Assembly (NCBI GenBank): GCA_052118065.1
Contig: JBQKHY010000009.1
Span: forward strand, 1 to 64,000
DNA length: 64,000 nucleotides
Direction: 5' to 3'
Origin: Ruminococcoides sp052118065
GTDB lineage: Bacteria; Bacillota; Clostridia; Oscillospirales; Acutalibacteraceae
Each line of letters opens with the position of its first letter. Positions within the stretch are counted from its first letter, which is position 1. Position numbers and translations under genes: made by a program. The notes below the pieces were generated by a model that ran no database searches, had not been told where the DNA came from, and saw only the letters and a program-made list of their open reading frames with translations. Positions 50,741-59,348 of this stretch are shown piece by piece.

Positions 50741-51445
50741 TCAGTAATTTTTGTCCTCTGAAATCATCAGATAATTTTCAAGAGCTTTTTCATCATCGGA
50801 AGGAAAACATATATTCAACCCCGAGATGTTACTTTTTGTTTCGGATTTCACAGCTTTTATTATTCTGCTGAAATCATAATCAACATCAAAGTAATCTGCA
50901 ATATCGCCGAAATCATATAAATATGCAATTGACGAACCGAAGCTTTCACACTCCTGAAATGCCTTTGACATAATAAGCCTGTTGTTACTTTTTTCGGCTT
51001 TGTCAATACATTGCGATAATACGGCTTTTACCTTATCGAACTCATTAAGCTTAATTGCCGAAAGAGTGTAATCATCACTGTCCTGATGAGATTTTTCGTA
51101 GCTGTTCAGAATAACATCATAAAAACTTTTTGTACCGAGAGCTTCTGCAACAGCCTTGTAGTCCCAGCCGCCTGTTTCAAGCACAACATTAACTTTATCG
51201 GGAATTTCTGCACTTAACAGCTCGGAAATATCGTCTGATGCAGAGCCGTTCTTACTCTCAAGAGAGCTTCCGCACATATAAATAAGAAGAGTAAAATCAT
51301 CATTATCAGTTTTTTCAGTCGTACTTTGTTTTTCGGAGGCAGGCTTTGTTTTTGCTTTGTCCTCAGAACAACCAAATAGAAAAACGCAAAAGATTAAAAT
51401 TGTCAATAAGCATATTAACTTGATATCTTTAAAGCCTCTGTTCAT
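50741..51445 (-). CDS. Clostripain-like (C11) lipoprotein lacking the catalytic segment
   Basis: A 234-residue lipoprotein; the ATG at 51445 follows AAAGGTGG. Signal and lipobox LFGC are at about 10-26. The N-terminal part has the opening of clostripain-family peptidases (DFTLLIYMCGSSLESKNGSAS, then VNVVLETGGWDYK), and the rest matches a later family segment (VILNSYEKSHQDSDDYTLSAIKL...YLYDFGDIADYF). The central stretch with the catalytic His and Cys is absent. Family members are usually about 400 residues or more, so an in-frame internal deletion is likely. It heads the operon with the second kinase/regulator pair and might now serve as a ligand-binding input protein; that is inference. Confidence 0.7.
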   Translation of the reverse strand: MNRGFKDIKLICLLTILIFCVFLFGCSEDKAKTKPASEKQSTTEKTDNDDFTLLIYMCGSSLESKNGSASDDISELLSAEIPDKVNVVLETGGWDYKAVAEALGTKSFYDVILNSYEKSHQDSDDYTLSAIKLNEFDKVKAVLSQCIDKAEKSNNRLIMSKAFQECESFGSSIAYLYDFGDIADYFDVDYDFSRIIKAVKSETKSNISGLNICFPSDDEKALENYLMISEDKNY

Positions 51446-51464
51446 ATATGCACCACCTTTATAA

Positions 51465-51493
51465 ATTTTATCACAAGAAATTTCAAAGTTCAA
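51465..51493 (-). promoter_or_regulatory. Promoter of the second two-component operon
   Basis: Minus strand TTGAAC (51488-51493), 17-nt spacer, TAAAAT (51465-51470). It has a normal -35 and lacks the regulon direct repeat. Confidence 0.7.
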
Positions 51494-51632
51494 TAACGAG
51501 GATTTATCTTTAGAAAATCAACACTACCGAATACAGTAACAGCAATGAGATGAATTAAAGTCCTGAATTTTTTAATTCGCAAAAATTCGCAGATTTTTAA
51601 ATATTCGCAAATATTTTTAAAATTCCCTGTTT

Positions 51633-51668
51633 TTTGTCCGTATCTTGTCACAGTCACCCTGTTATACT
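51633..51668 (+). promoter_or_regulatory. Regulon promoter f
   Basis: TTTGTC-N5-CTTGTC within 51633-51654, 8-nt gap, then TATACT (51663-51668), about 87 nt before the start at 51755. This is the only plus-strand member of the six. Confidence 0.75.
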
Positions 51669-51754
51669 GTAGTCACAAGATAAGGAACAGACAAAAGCTC
51701 CTTAGAAAAATAAACAAACCAAAACAACTTAAATAACTAAAAGGTGGTATAATT

Positions 51755-54193
51755 ATGAAAAAGCAGACAGGAACAATCAAAAGAAGACTTATCGCAATTG
51801 CTCTTACGGCTGTAGCACTCACATCGTTCACAACAATGACAATTACCTCAGCGTCGGCGGCAACAGCCCAGACAACAGTCAGTTCAAGCCTGCACAAAAA
51901 TACGAACAACGCACTGAAGGCGGTGCAGGCAAATGATGAAAAGACAGTTACAGGTCTTGTGAATGCGACAATAAGCGTCGCTCAGGGCGACTTTGTAACG
52001 GCAGTTAAAACATCTCTTGGTCTTATTCCATACGGAAAATGCATAGCTTCATTGTTTGAATTCGGTATGGGACTTATCTCAGACATATTAAATGAGCAGG
52101 ATCCAAGCGGAGCAGTAAAATCTCCCTCAATAGAGGAAATAAAGGTTCAGCTTGATAAGGTGAGAGAACAGCTCAATGCAATTGAAGGTCTGGTTAAGGA
52201 ATTAAAGAACGAGGACTTCAACAAGAGCATCAACACGCTTATCCGTATGTACGATAAGCACAATGCAAAAATAACAAATTTAGCAAATGCAAGATATGAA
52301 CTGGCAAAGGCCAAGAAAGACGGCGCAGACTCAGCTGAAATCGAGAAGAAACAGCAGGCGGCAAACAAGGCTCTCAGGGCAATCATGGATATTGACGACA
52401 GGGATGTACAGGACCTCAGAAAAGGAATCGAAAAATGCACTCAGTATATGGCAGGCAAAACTCAGGGCGGTATGAAGGATAATCCATTCAGAATTAATCT
52501 TGATTCTGTAATGACATCTGCAGGCTCAGGTTCCTTCGGTAACTACATTTACAATGAAACTGTTGAGAAATACGACAAGGCAATCTGGACATATTACACC
52601 ACTGCTCTCACACTTTACACCTCTATTGAGAGAATCAATATAAACGAGCTTGCAAAAACAGATGAAGATACGGCGATGGAAAGAGCAGATGAGCTTCAGC
52701 TTTTGCTCAATGGAAAGCTCAACGGCGAAGAAAAGACAGAGAGAAAAATCAATGCGGCAGACGCATATAAATATTACAAGGAAAATGTTGTAAACGAAGA
52801 GATTAAGTACAAGGATCAGTATAAGTATAAAAGTGAATGGAAGAAGTACTTTACAGAAGTCGGAACGGCAAAGGCAAACAGGCTTGGCTTTATGGCTAAT
52901 AGTGATTATGCAAACAATGCAATGGTAATTTACATTGACAATCACAGCGATTCAGGCAAGCTCACCGTTAAGAACGAGGAATTTGCAAAGAACTTTGAAT
53001 ATCTTAATGATATGATTTCACAGTATAAAAAGGCTTGCGAGTCAGACGAGAAGCTGACGCTCAGAGAGTTCCTGGAAAAGAACCTTTGCACCAAGCTCCC
53101 CACAAGCGGTGAGTATCTTTCTGTCGGACAGATGGAGTCAGCATTTTATCCTGCGGTGGATCACTGTTTTACCTGTGACATTGCCGTAATCAAGCTCGAT
53201 GAGGGAAATGCTTCGGTTGAGAACATCAGGCTTTACAAGAGGGACGATAACAGAGTATATGAAGATAAATCAATCGATAATATATGCTATTTTGCAAAGG
53301 AAATTAAAAAGCAGGAGAAAATTGCTGTTGTAAAAGAATACAGTGGAAAAGAAACAGTATTTGAAAGCTTTGCAGAAGCATGGTCATATGTCAACGAGCA
53401 TGGCGGAACAATTAAGCTATATGCAGATGTAACAGCTCAGAAGGTTCCGGGCAGCAACGCAACAGCCTTCGGCGAAGGAAAGCACTTTTCATACGAAACC
53501 GGTAATGGCACTGTAAACAAGGGTGCTCTCTATGTAAGACACTTTATAACGGTTGACCTCAACGGCCACACAATTAACAGAAATCAAACAACACCTGTTA
53601 ACGATGGCTCTGTATTTGTTGTTCTTGACGACAACGAGCTGAAAATAACAGATTCATCAGGCACAAACAACGGAACAATAACAGGCGGCAACACTACAGG
53701 CAACGGCGGCGGAATAAGCTCAATCAACAAGGCTATGAGGATTATCGTTGAAAATTGCAAAATTAAAAATAACAGAGCAAATGGATATGGCGGCGGTGTT
53801 CATCTGGAGTGCATAAGCAATCTTAATAGCTATGACGCCGGTACATTCTATAATATTGAAATCACAAACAATTATGCAGGCAAATCAGGCAACGATGTTT
53901 CCACTGAGGCTTACGGCTTAAAATCAAGCGATGTAACAATGGGCGGAAAAGTTGTAATCGGCGACTGTTATCTTGAGGACGGTTCTCTGGTAAAGAATAT
54001 TATTCACATCAAAAACCAGCTTACAAGCGATTCAAGAATCGGAATCACCAGCAACAATCCTGTTAACTGGAAGAAAATATCTGCCGCTAACAGCAGGGAT
54101 TATTCAGGCAACTTCTATTACAGCGGATACGGCCATAAGATAGTTAACTACGGCTCAGGCAACAGTCAGTACCTCTATATTTATCAGAGCTGA
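51755..54193 (+). CDS. Secreted protein: helical toxin-like N-half and beta-helix C-half
   Basis: An 812-residue exported protein; the start follows AAAGGTGG. Signal peptide about 1-35 (ends SASAA). Residues about 50-110 contain a hydrophobic helical stretch (FVTAVKTSLGLIPYGKCIASLFEFGMGLISDIL), followed by long amphipathic helices to about 290 (IEEIKVQLDKVREQLNAIEG). This layout recalls pore-forming helical bundles, but I cannot name a family. A mixed region leads to a right-handed beta-helix (about 590-740), with GGGISSINKAMRIIVENCKI and YGGGVHLEC repeats of the polymorphic-membrane-protein kind. There is no anchor. It has its own regulon promoter. The large lipoprotein at 44562 also has a glycine-rich hydrophobic helix plus coiled coil, so the two may be functionally related. 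Confidence 0.75.
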   Translation: MKKQTGTIKRRLIAIALTAVALTSFTTMTITSASAATAQTTVSSSLHKNTNNALKAVQANDEKTVTGLVNATISVAQGDFVTAVKTSLGLIPYGKCIASLFEFGMGLISDILNEQDPSGAVKSPSIEEIKVQLDKVREQLNAIEGLVKELKNEDFNKSINTLIRMYDKHNAKITNLANARYELAKAKKDGADSAEIEKKQQAANKALRAIMDIDDRDVQDLRKGIEKCTQYMAGKTQGGMKDNPFRINLDSVMTSAGSGSFGNYIYNETVEKYDKAIWTYYTTALTLYTSIERININELAKTDEDTAMERADELQLLLNGKLNGEEKTERKINAADAYKYYKENVVNEEIKYKDQYKYKSEWKKYFTEVGTAKANRLGFMANSDYANNAMVIYIDNHSDSGKLTVKNEEFAKNFEYLNDMISQYKKACESDEKLTLREFLEKNLCTKLPTSGEYLSVGQMESAFYPAVDHCFTCDIAVIKLDEGNASVENIRLYKRDDNRVYEDKSIDNICYFAKEIKKQEKIAVVKEYSGKETVFESFAEAWSYVNEHGGTIKLYADVTAQKVPGSNATAFGEGKHFSYETGNGTVNKGALYVRHFITVDLNGHTINRNQTTPVNDGSVFVVLDDNELKITDSSGTNNGTITGGNTTGNGGGISSINKAMRIIVENCKIKNNRANGYGGGVHLECISNLNSYDAGTFYNIEITNNYAGKSGNDVSTEAYGLKSSDVTMGGKVVIGDCYLEDGSLVKNIIHIKNQLTSDSRIGITSNNPVNWKKISAANSRDYSGNFYYSGYGHKIVNYGSGNSQYLYIYQS

Positions 54194-54228
54194 CATTGCA
54201 AAGCAAACACAAACAGCATAATAAAGCG

Positions 54229-54262
54229 GCTCCCGACAATTTTGGTTGGGAGCTGTTACTTT
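54229..54262 (+). terminator. Terminator of the secreted beta-helix gene
   Basis: GGCTCCC-AC pairs with GT-GGGAGCTG around AATTTTG; a weak T-rich tail follows. It is 36 nt after the stop. Confidence 0.6.
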
Positions 54263-54520
54263 ATGTTCTAAGTGGCATTTATAATTTCAACCTGATTAAA
54301 CAAGGTTCAAGCTTGTACTTCACAAATTCAAATGACTGTTCTTTTTCAAAAATCAGAATATCTTACAAGAAGCCTGTCACAGAGAACAACGCTGTTACTT
54401 TGAAATATATTTCTCAAGAGTCCAAGGAAACGGTGGGAATTTACGGCGACGGAATACTTTGCTGCTTAGTTGAGTTTATGTAAACAGAAGATTTTTTATA
54501 ATATCGTAATTGACACAATA

Positions 54521-54562
54521 AAACAGACTGCAATTTCTTAGTAAACTGCAGTCTGTTTTATT
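54521..54562. terminator. Bidirectional terminator hairpin
   Basis: A perfect 12-bp stem AAACAGACTGCA / TGCAGTCTGTTT with T tracts on both sides. It ends the recombinase remnant on the minus strand. Confidence 0.75.
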
Positions 54563-54571
54563 TTCCGTATT

Positions 54572-56156
54572 TTACCCCTTAATTTCCGTACCGTCGTTGA
54601 ATTTAAATACCAAAGTTCCGTCTTTGCGAACCGTAACCTTATCAGCTACCGTCAGCCAAAGGCAATTATCAAATTCGGTGAGCAGTTTGTCACGCTTTAA
54701 AAGGTCGGAAATGAAGCGGTCTATTGCTTTTCTTTTTGAAAGCTTGTTTTCCTTCTGATGTTCAAGCTCATCATATCTTGATTTTGCTTTTTCATAGTGG
54801 TCAACATACTTGTTGTATCTCTCGGTATATTTTTCCTGGTCCTGTGTCGATGATGAATTTTCGGCCATGCACTTTTTAATTAGTTCGGTAACGACTTCAA
54901 GCTCACGGAGAAGTTCTGACATTTCTCTGTCAATCTCCTTAGTATCGGTCAGAACATCTCTTGTAAGTTTGCAAGTCTTTATGAACGGCTCTTTGTCGGA
55001 AATCAGTCCGTTATAAACCTTGAGAAATCGTGCCTTTATTTCATCTTCGGTAATATGCGGTGTTTTGCAACAGGTATTGTCCTTGAATTTTCTGTTGTAC
55101 TGCCATATTACCGTTTTGTATTTATCCGTTGAATGCCAGGTTTTAGAACCGTAAAAGCCACCGCAGTCACCGCAAACGATTTTTGCACCGAATACGCTTT
55201 TACCACTATACGCTCTGCCTATGGATTTTCTGCGTTTAAATTCGTCCTGAACCGCTTCCCACTCCATCGGGTCAATGATGGCTTCGTGTGAGTTTTCAAT
55301 GTAGTATTGCGGAACTTCGCCCTCATTTATCTTCATTTTTTTAGAAAGAAAATCCACGGTAAACTTCTTTTGCAGTCTTGCCACACCTTTATATTTTCAT
55401 TCTTTAGAATACTCTCAATGGTTGTCGGCTGCCATACTTGCTTTCCAGACGGGGTTGGAATATTCTCCTCTGTAAGTATTCTTGCAATACCGCCTGTGGT
55501 TTTTCCGCTCATAAAAAGGTGGTATATCCGTCTGACAAGCTTTGCCTGTTCCTAATTAACAACAGGTGGATCACCCTTGTTTTCACCACGCTCATATCCG
55601 AGAAAGTGCTTGTACGGCGAACTGACCTTGCCATCGGAAAACCTTTTCTCTGTCCCCAGGTCACATTTTCCGAAATACTGCGGCTCTCCTCCTGTGCAAG
55701 TGATGACATAATTGTAAGCAGCAATTCACCCTTGCTGTCAAAAGTCCATATGTTCTCTTTTTCAAAATAAACCTCAACGCCCTTATCTTTCAGCTTGCGA
55801 ATTATAACAAGGCTGTCTACCGTGTTTCTTGCAAAACGGCTTACTGACTTTGTGATAATAAGGTCTATTTTTCCTGCAAGTGCATCAAAAATCATCTCGT
55901 TAAATCCATCACGCTTTTTTGTGTTAAGACCGCTTATGCCCTTATCTGTATACACTTTCACAAATTCCCAACCGCTATGATTTTTAATAAAGCTTGTATA
56001 ATAGTCAATCTGTGCCTCATATGAAGTAAACTGCTCGTCCTTGTCAGTCGAAACACGAGCATAACCAGCTGTTCGTCTTTTCTTGACTGTTGTATTTGAA
56101 ATTTTTGTAAGCGGATTTATTGTGGGTGGAATAACCGTAACCTTTCTTGTTGCCAT
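54572..56156 (-). pseudogene. Large serine recombinase, multiply disrupted
   Basis: The start reads TAGYARVSTDKDEQFTSYEAQ with the catalytic Ser, then the resolvase domain to about residue 150. The downstream part holds the recombinase domain (VPQYYIENSHEAIIDPMEW), a zinc ribbon (CGDCGGFYG...CC) and a coiled coil, as in transposon-type large serine recombinases of about 520 residues. Three lesions separate them: a one-base loss after VTWGQRK (near 55655), an in-frame TAG after DPPVVN (near 55557), and a one-base loss near ENIK/GVARLQKKF (about 55390). Reading across them gives a continuous family sequence (SSPYKHFLGYERGENKGD, MSGKTTGGIARILTEENIP). The enzyme is therefore dead. Two helper genes lie upstream. 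Confidence 0.85.
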
Positions 56157-56283
56157 TATGCTCTCCCCCTTTGATTAAGTACTCTTTGCCTTGCACATTC
56201 TCGCATTTCAGAAGTCCAGCTATTCTTTTTGCTTTTGGCTGTTTCGGAATCGGAAAATTAACTTTTTCAACAATTCTGTTCAT
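56157..56283 (-). pseudogene. Remnant of a second serine recombinase
   Basis: The frame opens MNRIVEKVNFPIPKQPKAKR followed by IAG, the usual start of the first of two tandem recombinases in such elements. It then switches to LLKCENVQGKEYLIKGGEHNG with no catalytic domain, so the centre was deleted. The open frame runs on into the next recombinase gene in another frame, which is chance. Confidence 0.55.
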
Positions 56284-56327
56284 AACAGCACCCCCTTACG
56301 GTTACATATTACCTCTCAAAGCCTATA

Positions 56328-56501
56328 TTATCCACTCATTTCTCCGAATATGCTACACAAAGATAAGCCGTTTTCACGGGCGATTATTGTATCAATTTCA
56401 GAGTACTCTTGGGCGGTAATTATATTTGATTTCAGCATACTTTTAATAACCGACATTGCTATTCTATAGGCGCACACCTTATCATAAAGTTCTTTTGTCA
56501 T
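56328..56501 (-). CDS. SHOCT-like small protein of the recombinase module
   Basis: A 57-residue protein (MTKELYDKVCAYRIAMSVIK...) with the helical IITAQEYSEIDTIIARENGLS pattern of SHOCT-type proteins commonly encoded upstream of transposon serine recombinases. The ATG at 56501 has AAGGAG 12 nt upstream and overlaps the stop of the preceding gene as ATGA. It should assist or regulate the recombinase; the mechanism is not known. It looks intact although the recombinase is not. Confidence 0.7.
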   Translation of the reverse strand: MTKELYDKVCAYRIAMSVIKSMLKSNIITAQEYSEIDTIIARENGLSLCSIFGEMSG

Positions 56502-56881
56502 ATTCTGTTCTCCTTGCGTCTTGCATCGGCAAAGCACTTAACGGAACAATACTTGCTTTTTGCACGGTCACTTTGAAAAGCAATGCCACAATATTCGCAT
56601 ATATGACTATATAATTTTTTAAGTCTGTGGTACTGGGGATGTGCAGACCACCAGGCATTATGGCATTTATCCGAGCAGAATTTCTTCTGTCGCTTATGTT
56701 TTGTCCTCACAATCGGTTTTCCGCAATGCATACAGGCTTCAAGCGGTGTTTCAGTTTTTGCATTTCTCCTATAGAACGACTTAACCGTATTTATTGAAAG
56801 TTGCAGTTGATTTGCTATTTTAGAAAAGGTCATTCCATCTGAACGCATCTTTATAATACTTGCTTTCTGTTCCTTATTCAT
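56498..56881 (-). CDS. HTH and zinc-finger protein of the recombinase module
   Basis: A 127-residue protein. An N-terminal sigma-like/Hin-like helix-turn-helix (about 1-42: MNKEQKASIIKMRSDGMTFSKIANQLQLSINTVKSFYRR) is followed by two CxxC zinc units: ACMHCGKPIV...FCSDKCHNAWW (about 50-80) and CEYCGIAFQ...YCSVKCFADARR (about 97-122). The ATG at 56881 follows AGAGGTG; the earlier in-frame codon has no support. Such proteins accompany serine-recombinase transposons and may regulate excision. Confidence 0.75.
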   Translation of the reverse strand: MNKEQKASIIKMRSDGMTFSKIANQLQLSINTVKSFYRRNAKTETPLEACMHCGKPIVRTKHKRQKKFCSDKCHNAWWSAHPQYHRLKKLYSHICEYCGIAFQSDRAKSKYCSVKCFADARRKENRI

Positions 56882-57011
56882 GAAAGACACCTCTGTTTTC
56901 CTTGATGTGTCTATAGGCAAATACAATTAATAAAATCCGAAGTCCATAGGCACAATTTTTCTTCAAGAGTATAAGGACAGAAATGTTGACTTTAAGAACC
57001 AAACAGACAAA

Positions 57012-57050
57012 AAGTAATGCCCGTCAGAGAAATTAATCTCTAACGGGCAT
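57012..57050 (-). terminator. Terminator of the amidase fragment
   Basis: ATGCCCGT-AGAGA pairs with TCTCT-ACGGGCAT; on the minus strand TACTTTTTG follows. Confidence 0.75.
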
Positions 57051-57071
57051 AAGTGCTTTTCGGATATTCAG

Positions 57072-57482
57072 TTAAATTCTTGTTGCATAATCGAGTGCAA
57101 TCCACCCTGCACTGCTTTTCAGCTTGCCCCAGCCTTTTGCTGAACCTGTGCCTTGCTTTGTTTCTACAATGGTGAAAACTCCCTCGCCTGTGAACTTGCC
57201 GGTTGTAGCGTAATTTGTGCCGGGGCCTTTGCGGATGTTTAAGTCTGAAATTGAAATCTGCACCTTGAAGGAGCTTGTGCTGTTCGTGGCTTTTTGATGT
57301 ATAAACAGCCTTTCCATTCTCATCAAATACAGAATAGCCATTGTTCCGGTCGGCGCACTTCTTTGCATTTGATAAATAGTAAAATGCGCCCTTTTGTGAT
57401 TGTGCGTCATTCCATGTCTTTCTTACTCTATAGAGTGTTTTGTTTGTCGTTAAAGATGTGCCGGAGCCAAACTGTGCGTTTT
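57072..57482 (-). pseudogene. 3' fragment of a cell-wall amidase-like gene with SH3b domain
   Basis: The upstream frame reads NAQFGSGTSLTTNKTLYRVR then KTWNDAQSQKGAFYYLSNAKK, a repeat typical of the C-terminal part of N-acetylmuramoyl-L-alanine amidases. At the A run near 57295 the frame shifts, and the sequence continues TNSTSSFKVQISISDLNIRKG, an SH3b domain ending GWIALDYATRI. The catalytic part is missing: a stop and the edge of the 565-bp repeat lie just upstream (57483-57493). It is a remnant of a phage- or transposon-associated lysin. Confidence 0.7.
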
Positions 57483-57492
57483 ACTTCGAGTC

Positions 57493-58057
57493 TGTGAAAA
57501 TTCACAAATGCCTTATTTTTATTACATATATGATTATCTATATCCTTTTTCTTTCATATAATTAACGATAGTATCTACATTATGTCTTTCATAATCGTTA
57601 AATTGTGAGTCATCAAAATGACCGGGCTCTATTGAAGGTACATACCAATCCTTAGAATTAAAATACTGCTGAATACTTGTGGTATTAAACATTAAACCAT
57701 ATCTTGCATAAATCTCATTTAATGCAAGAGTTAATTCTTCCTTACTCATACCTTCAATTTCACTTTCTGAAATATATTCAGTATCTGAGTCAGGAAGTAT
57801 ATAATCACCATTATAATAAGTATCTTCATCCGAACCTAATGAAACATACAGTGTAACCATTTCACCATCTCTAACTGTTTCACCACTAGGAATACTTTGG
57901 CTGGATACAACACCCTCAGGATATATGTTATTATTTTCCTCTTCATATCTAATAGAAATATTTTGTTGTCTTAAAATTCTACTAGCCTCTTCTTTCCTCA
58001 ATCCAACAACATTTGGCATTATCTTTGATACTTTTGCCTCTGTTGTAGGTTCTGTTG
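57493..58057. repeat. Right copy of the 565-bp direct repeat
   Basis: Same orientation and no gaps relative to 35027-35591. It begins inside the terminator hairpin, so the left arm of that hairpin is missing in this copy. Confidence 0.85.
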
Positions 58058-58430
58058 TTTGAGTTGTAGTAGTTACAGTAGTTGTTTCTGTAACAGTTGA
58101 TGTTACTGTTTCCGATGCAGAAGTATCGGAATTACTGTCTTTACCATTAAAGAATATTAAGAATACACAAACACATATTGCTATAACAGCTATAGCACTA
58201 ACCACAATAACTGTGATTAACAAGTTTTTATTGTTTTTAGGTGGTTTAGGATAATTATTCTGTGGATTTTCATATGGTACATTTTTATTAAAATCATCAT
58301 AATAATCAAAACTTGAATTATTATCAAATTGGTTTCCTGTAACTGTTCCAACTTCTTTTAATTTATAACCACATTTTTCGCAGAAATATGCACTATCATC
58401 ATTATTACAACCTCATTTTGGACAAATCAT
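57534..58430 (-). pseudogene. Zinc-ribbon/TM/PASTA/YARHG protein with TGA at a zinc-ligand Cys codon
   Basis: A single frame from the ATG at 58430 (preceded by AGGAGGG) reads MICPK, then TGA (58413-58415), then GCNNDDSAYFCEKCGYKLKE. The N-terminal zinc ribbon should be CPKCG...CEKCG, so the stop replaces its second Cys. The rest is intact: a membrane helix (LITVIVVSAIAVIAICVCVFLIFF), a Thr-rich linker, a PASTA domain and a YARHG domain (EIYARYG...YFNSKDWYVP). A TTG start at 58223 would give 229 residues without the ribbon but has no ribosome binding site. PASTA binds peptidoglycan. It is either inactivated by a nonsense mutation or expressed only by readthrough. Confidence 0.75.
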
Positions 58431-58554
58431 AATTATTACCCTCCTACTTTTATAATAAAATTATACATAATTCTAACATTTTATTCAAGTATATACATAA
58501 TAATTATCTCAAATTACAATATTAGTAAAGTTTTTAAAATTATTATAGAAAGAT

Positions 58555-59256
58555 TTATCTGGAATAAAATTCTTCATTAGTTTCAAGGCAGATACCGGCT
58601 AATTTACCTTTAGGAGAAAAGGCACCACAATCAAGTGCAATATGATTATTACCAATAAAAATATAACCGGGCAAGGTATTTTCTTTTATACGCTGAGTCG
58701 GAGTATGACCGGTTACTAAAATCTTGTTACTGAAATATTTTTTGCTATAGTCAGGTCTATCCCAAACTAATTCTTCTAATGAATAATGGGCAATAGATTT
58801 TTCAACTGAAAAATTTCCTAGTCCTCCATGTACCAACAAATAATCAACACCATTAACACTCAGTTCAACATAAGGTTTAAACTTTTATACATAATCTAAA
58901 ATCTTATTTCTTTCATCTAAAGACAATTCAGTAAGTTCATATAATGTAGACTCAGCACCATTATTAAGCCAATCTAAAATATCAAAACAATTATTTTCTA
59001 TAAATTTCTTAGAAAGATTACCTAGATTATTTATCATATCTCTATTCTTCAACATCATTAATTCATGATTTCCCATAAGACAAGTACAATTAGGTAAACC
59101 CATAAGCAATTGCAATGATTTGACAGGATGTTCACCTTTATCTATAACATCACCCATTAAATATAACCAATCTTTGGAAGAAAAGCCCATTGTATTTAAT
59201 AATTCTAAAAGCTGATTAAATTCTCCGTGAATATCTCCGACAACATATGTACTCAT
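58555..59256 (-). pseudogene. PPP-family serine/threonine phosphatase with one in-frame TAA
   Basis: One frame of 234 codons. The N-part has GDIHGEF, MGDVIDKGEHPV and MGNHELM, the metal-binding signature of PPP phosphatases. A TAA at 58885-58887 follows NKILDYV. The frame continues KFKPYVELSVNGVDYLLVHGGLGNF and LVTGHTPTQ, which supply the last two metal-binding His boxes. No shift is needed, so one substitution (probably at a Lys or Glu codon) splits the gene. Neither half has the full metal site. The start codon ATG at 59256 follows AAAGGTGGAG. Confidence 0.8.
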
Positions 59257-59294
59257 TTAACTCCACCTTTTTAAATTAATTTTAGAGAGTATCA

Positions 59295-59317
59295 AACCCC
59301 TTGCAAAACAAGGGGTT
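59295..59317. terminator. Hairpin after the Ig-like gene
   Basis: A perfect 9-bp stem AACCCCTTG / CAAGGGGTT with a 5-nt loop, 32 nt beyond the stop at 59349. The T tail is weak. Confidence 0.6.
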
Positions 59318-59348
59318 CAACACAATTTCAGATATTATTTTTATAAAT

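Noticed and set aside
54196..54483. A 95-codon plus-strand open frame after the secreted beta-helix gene
   Set aside because: It starts with TTG, has no ribosome binding site, and runs through the terminator hairpin at 54229-54262.
56044..56156. Downstream part of the 79-codon frame overlapping the recombinase start
   Set aside because: It lies in another frame over genuine recombinase coding sequence; only the first 40 or so codons look like a recombinase remnant.
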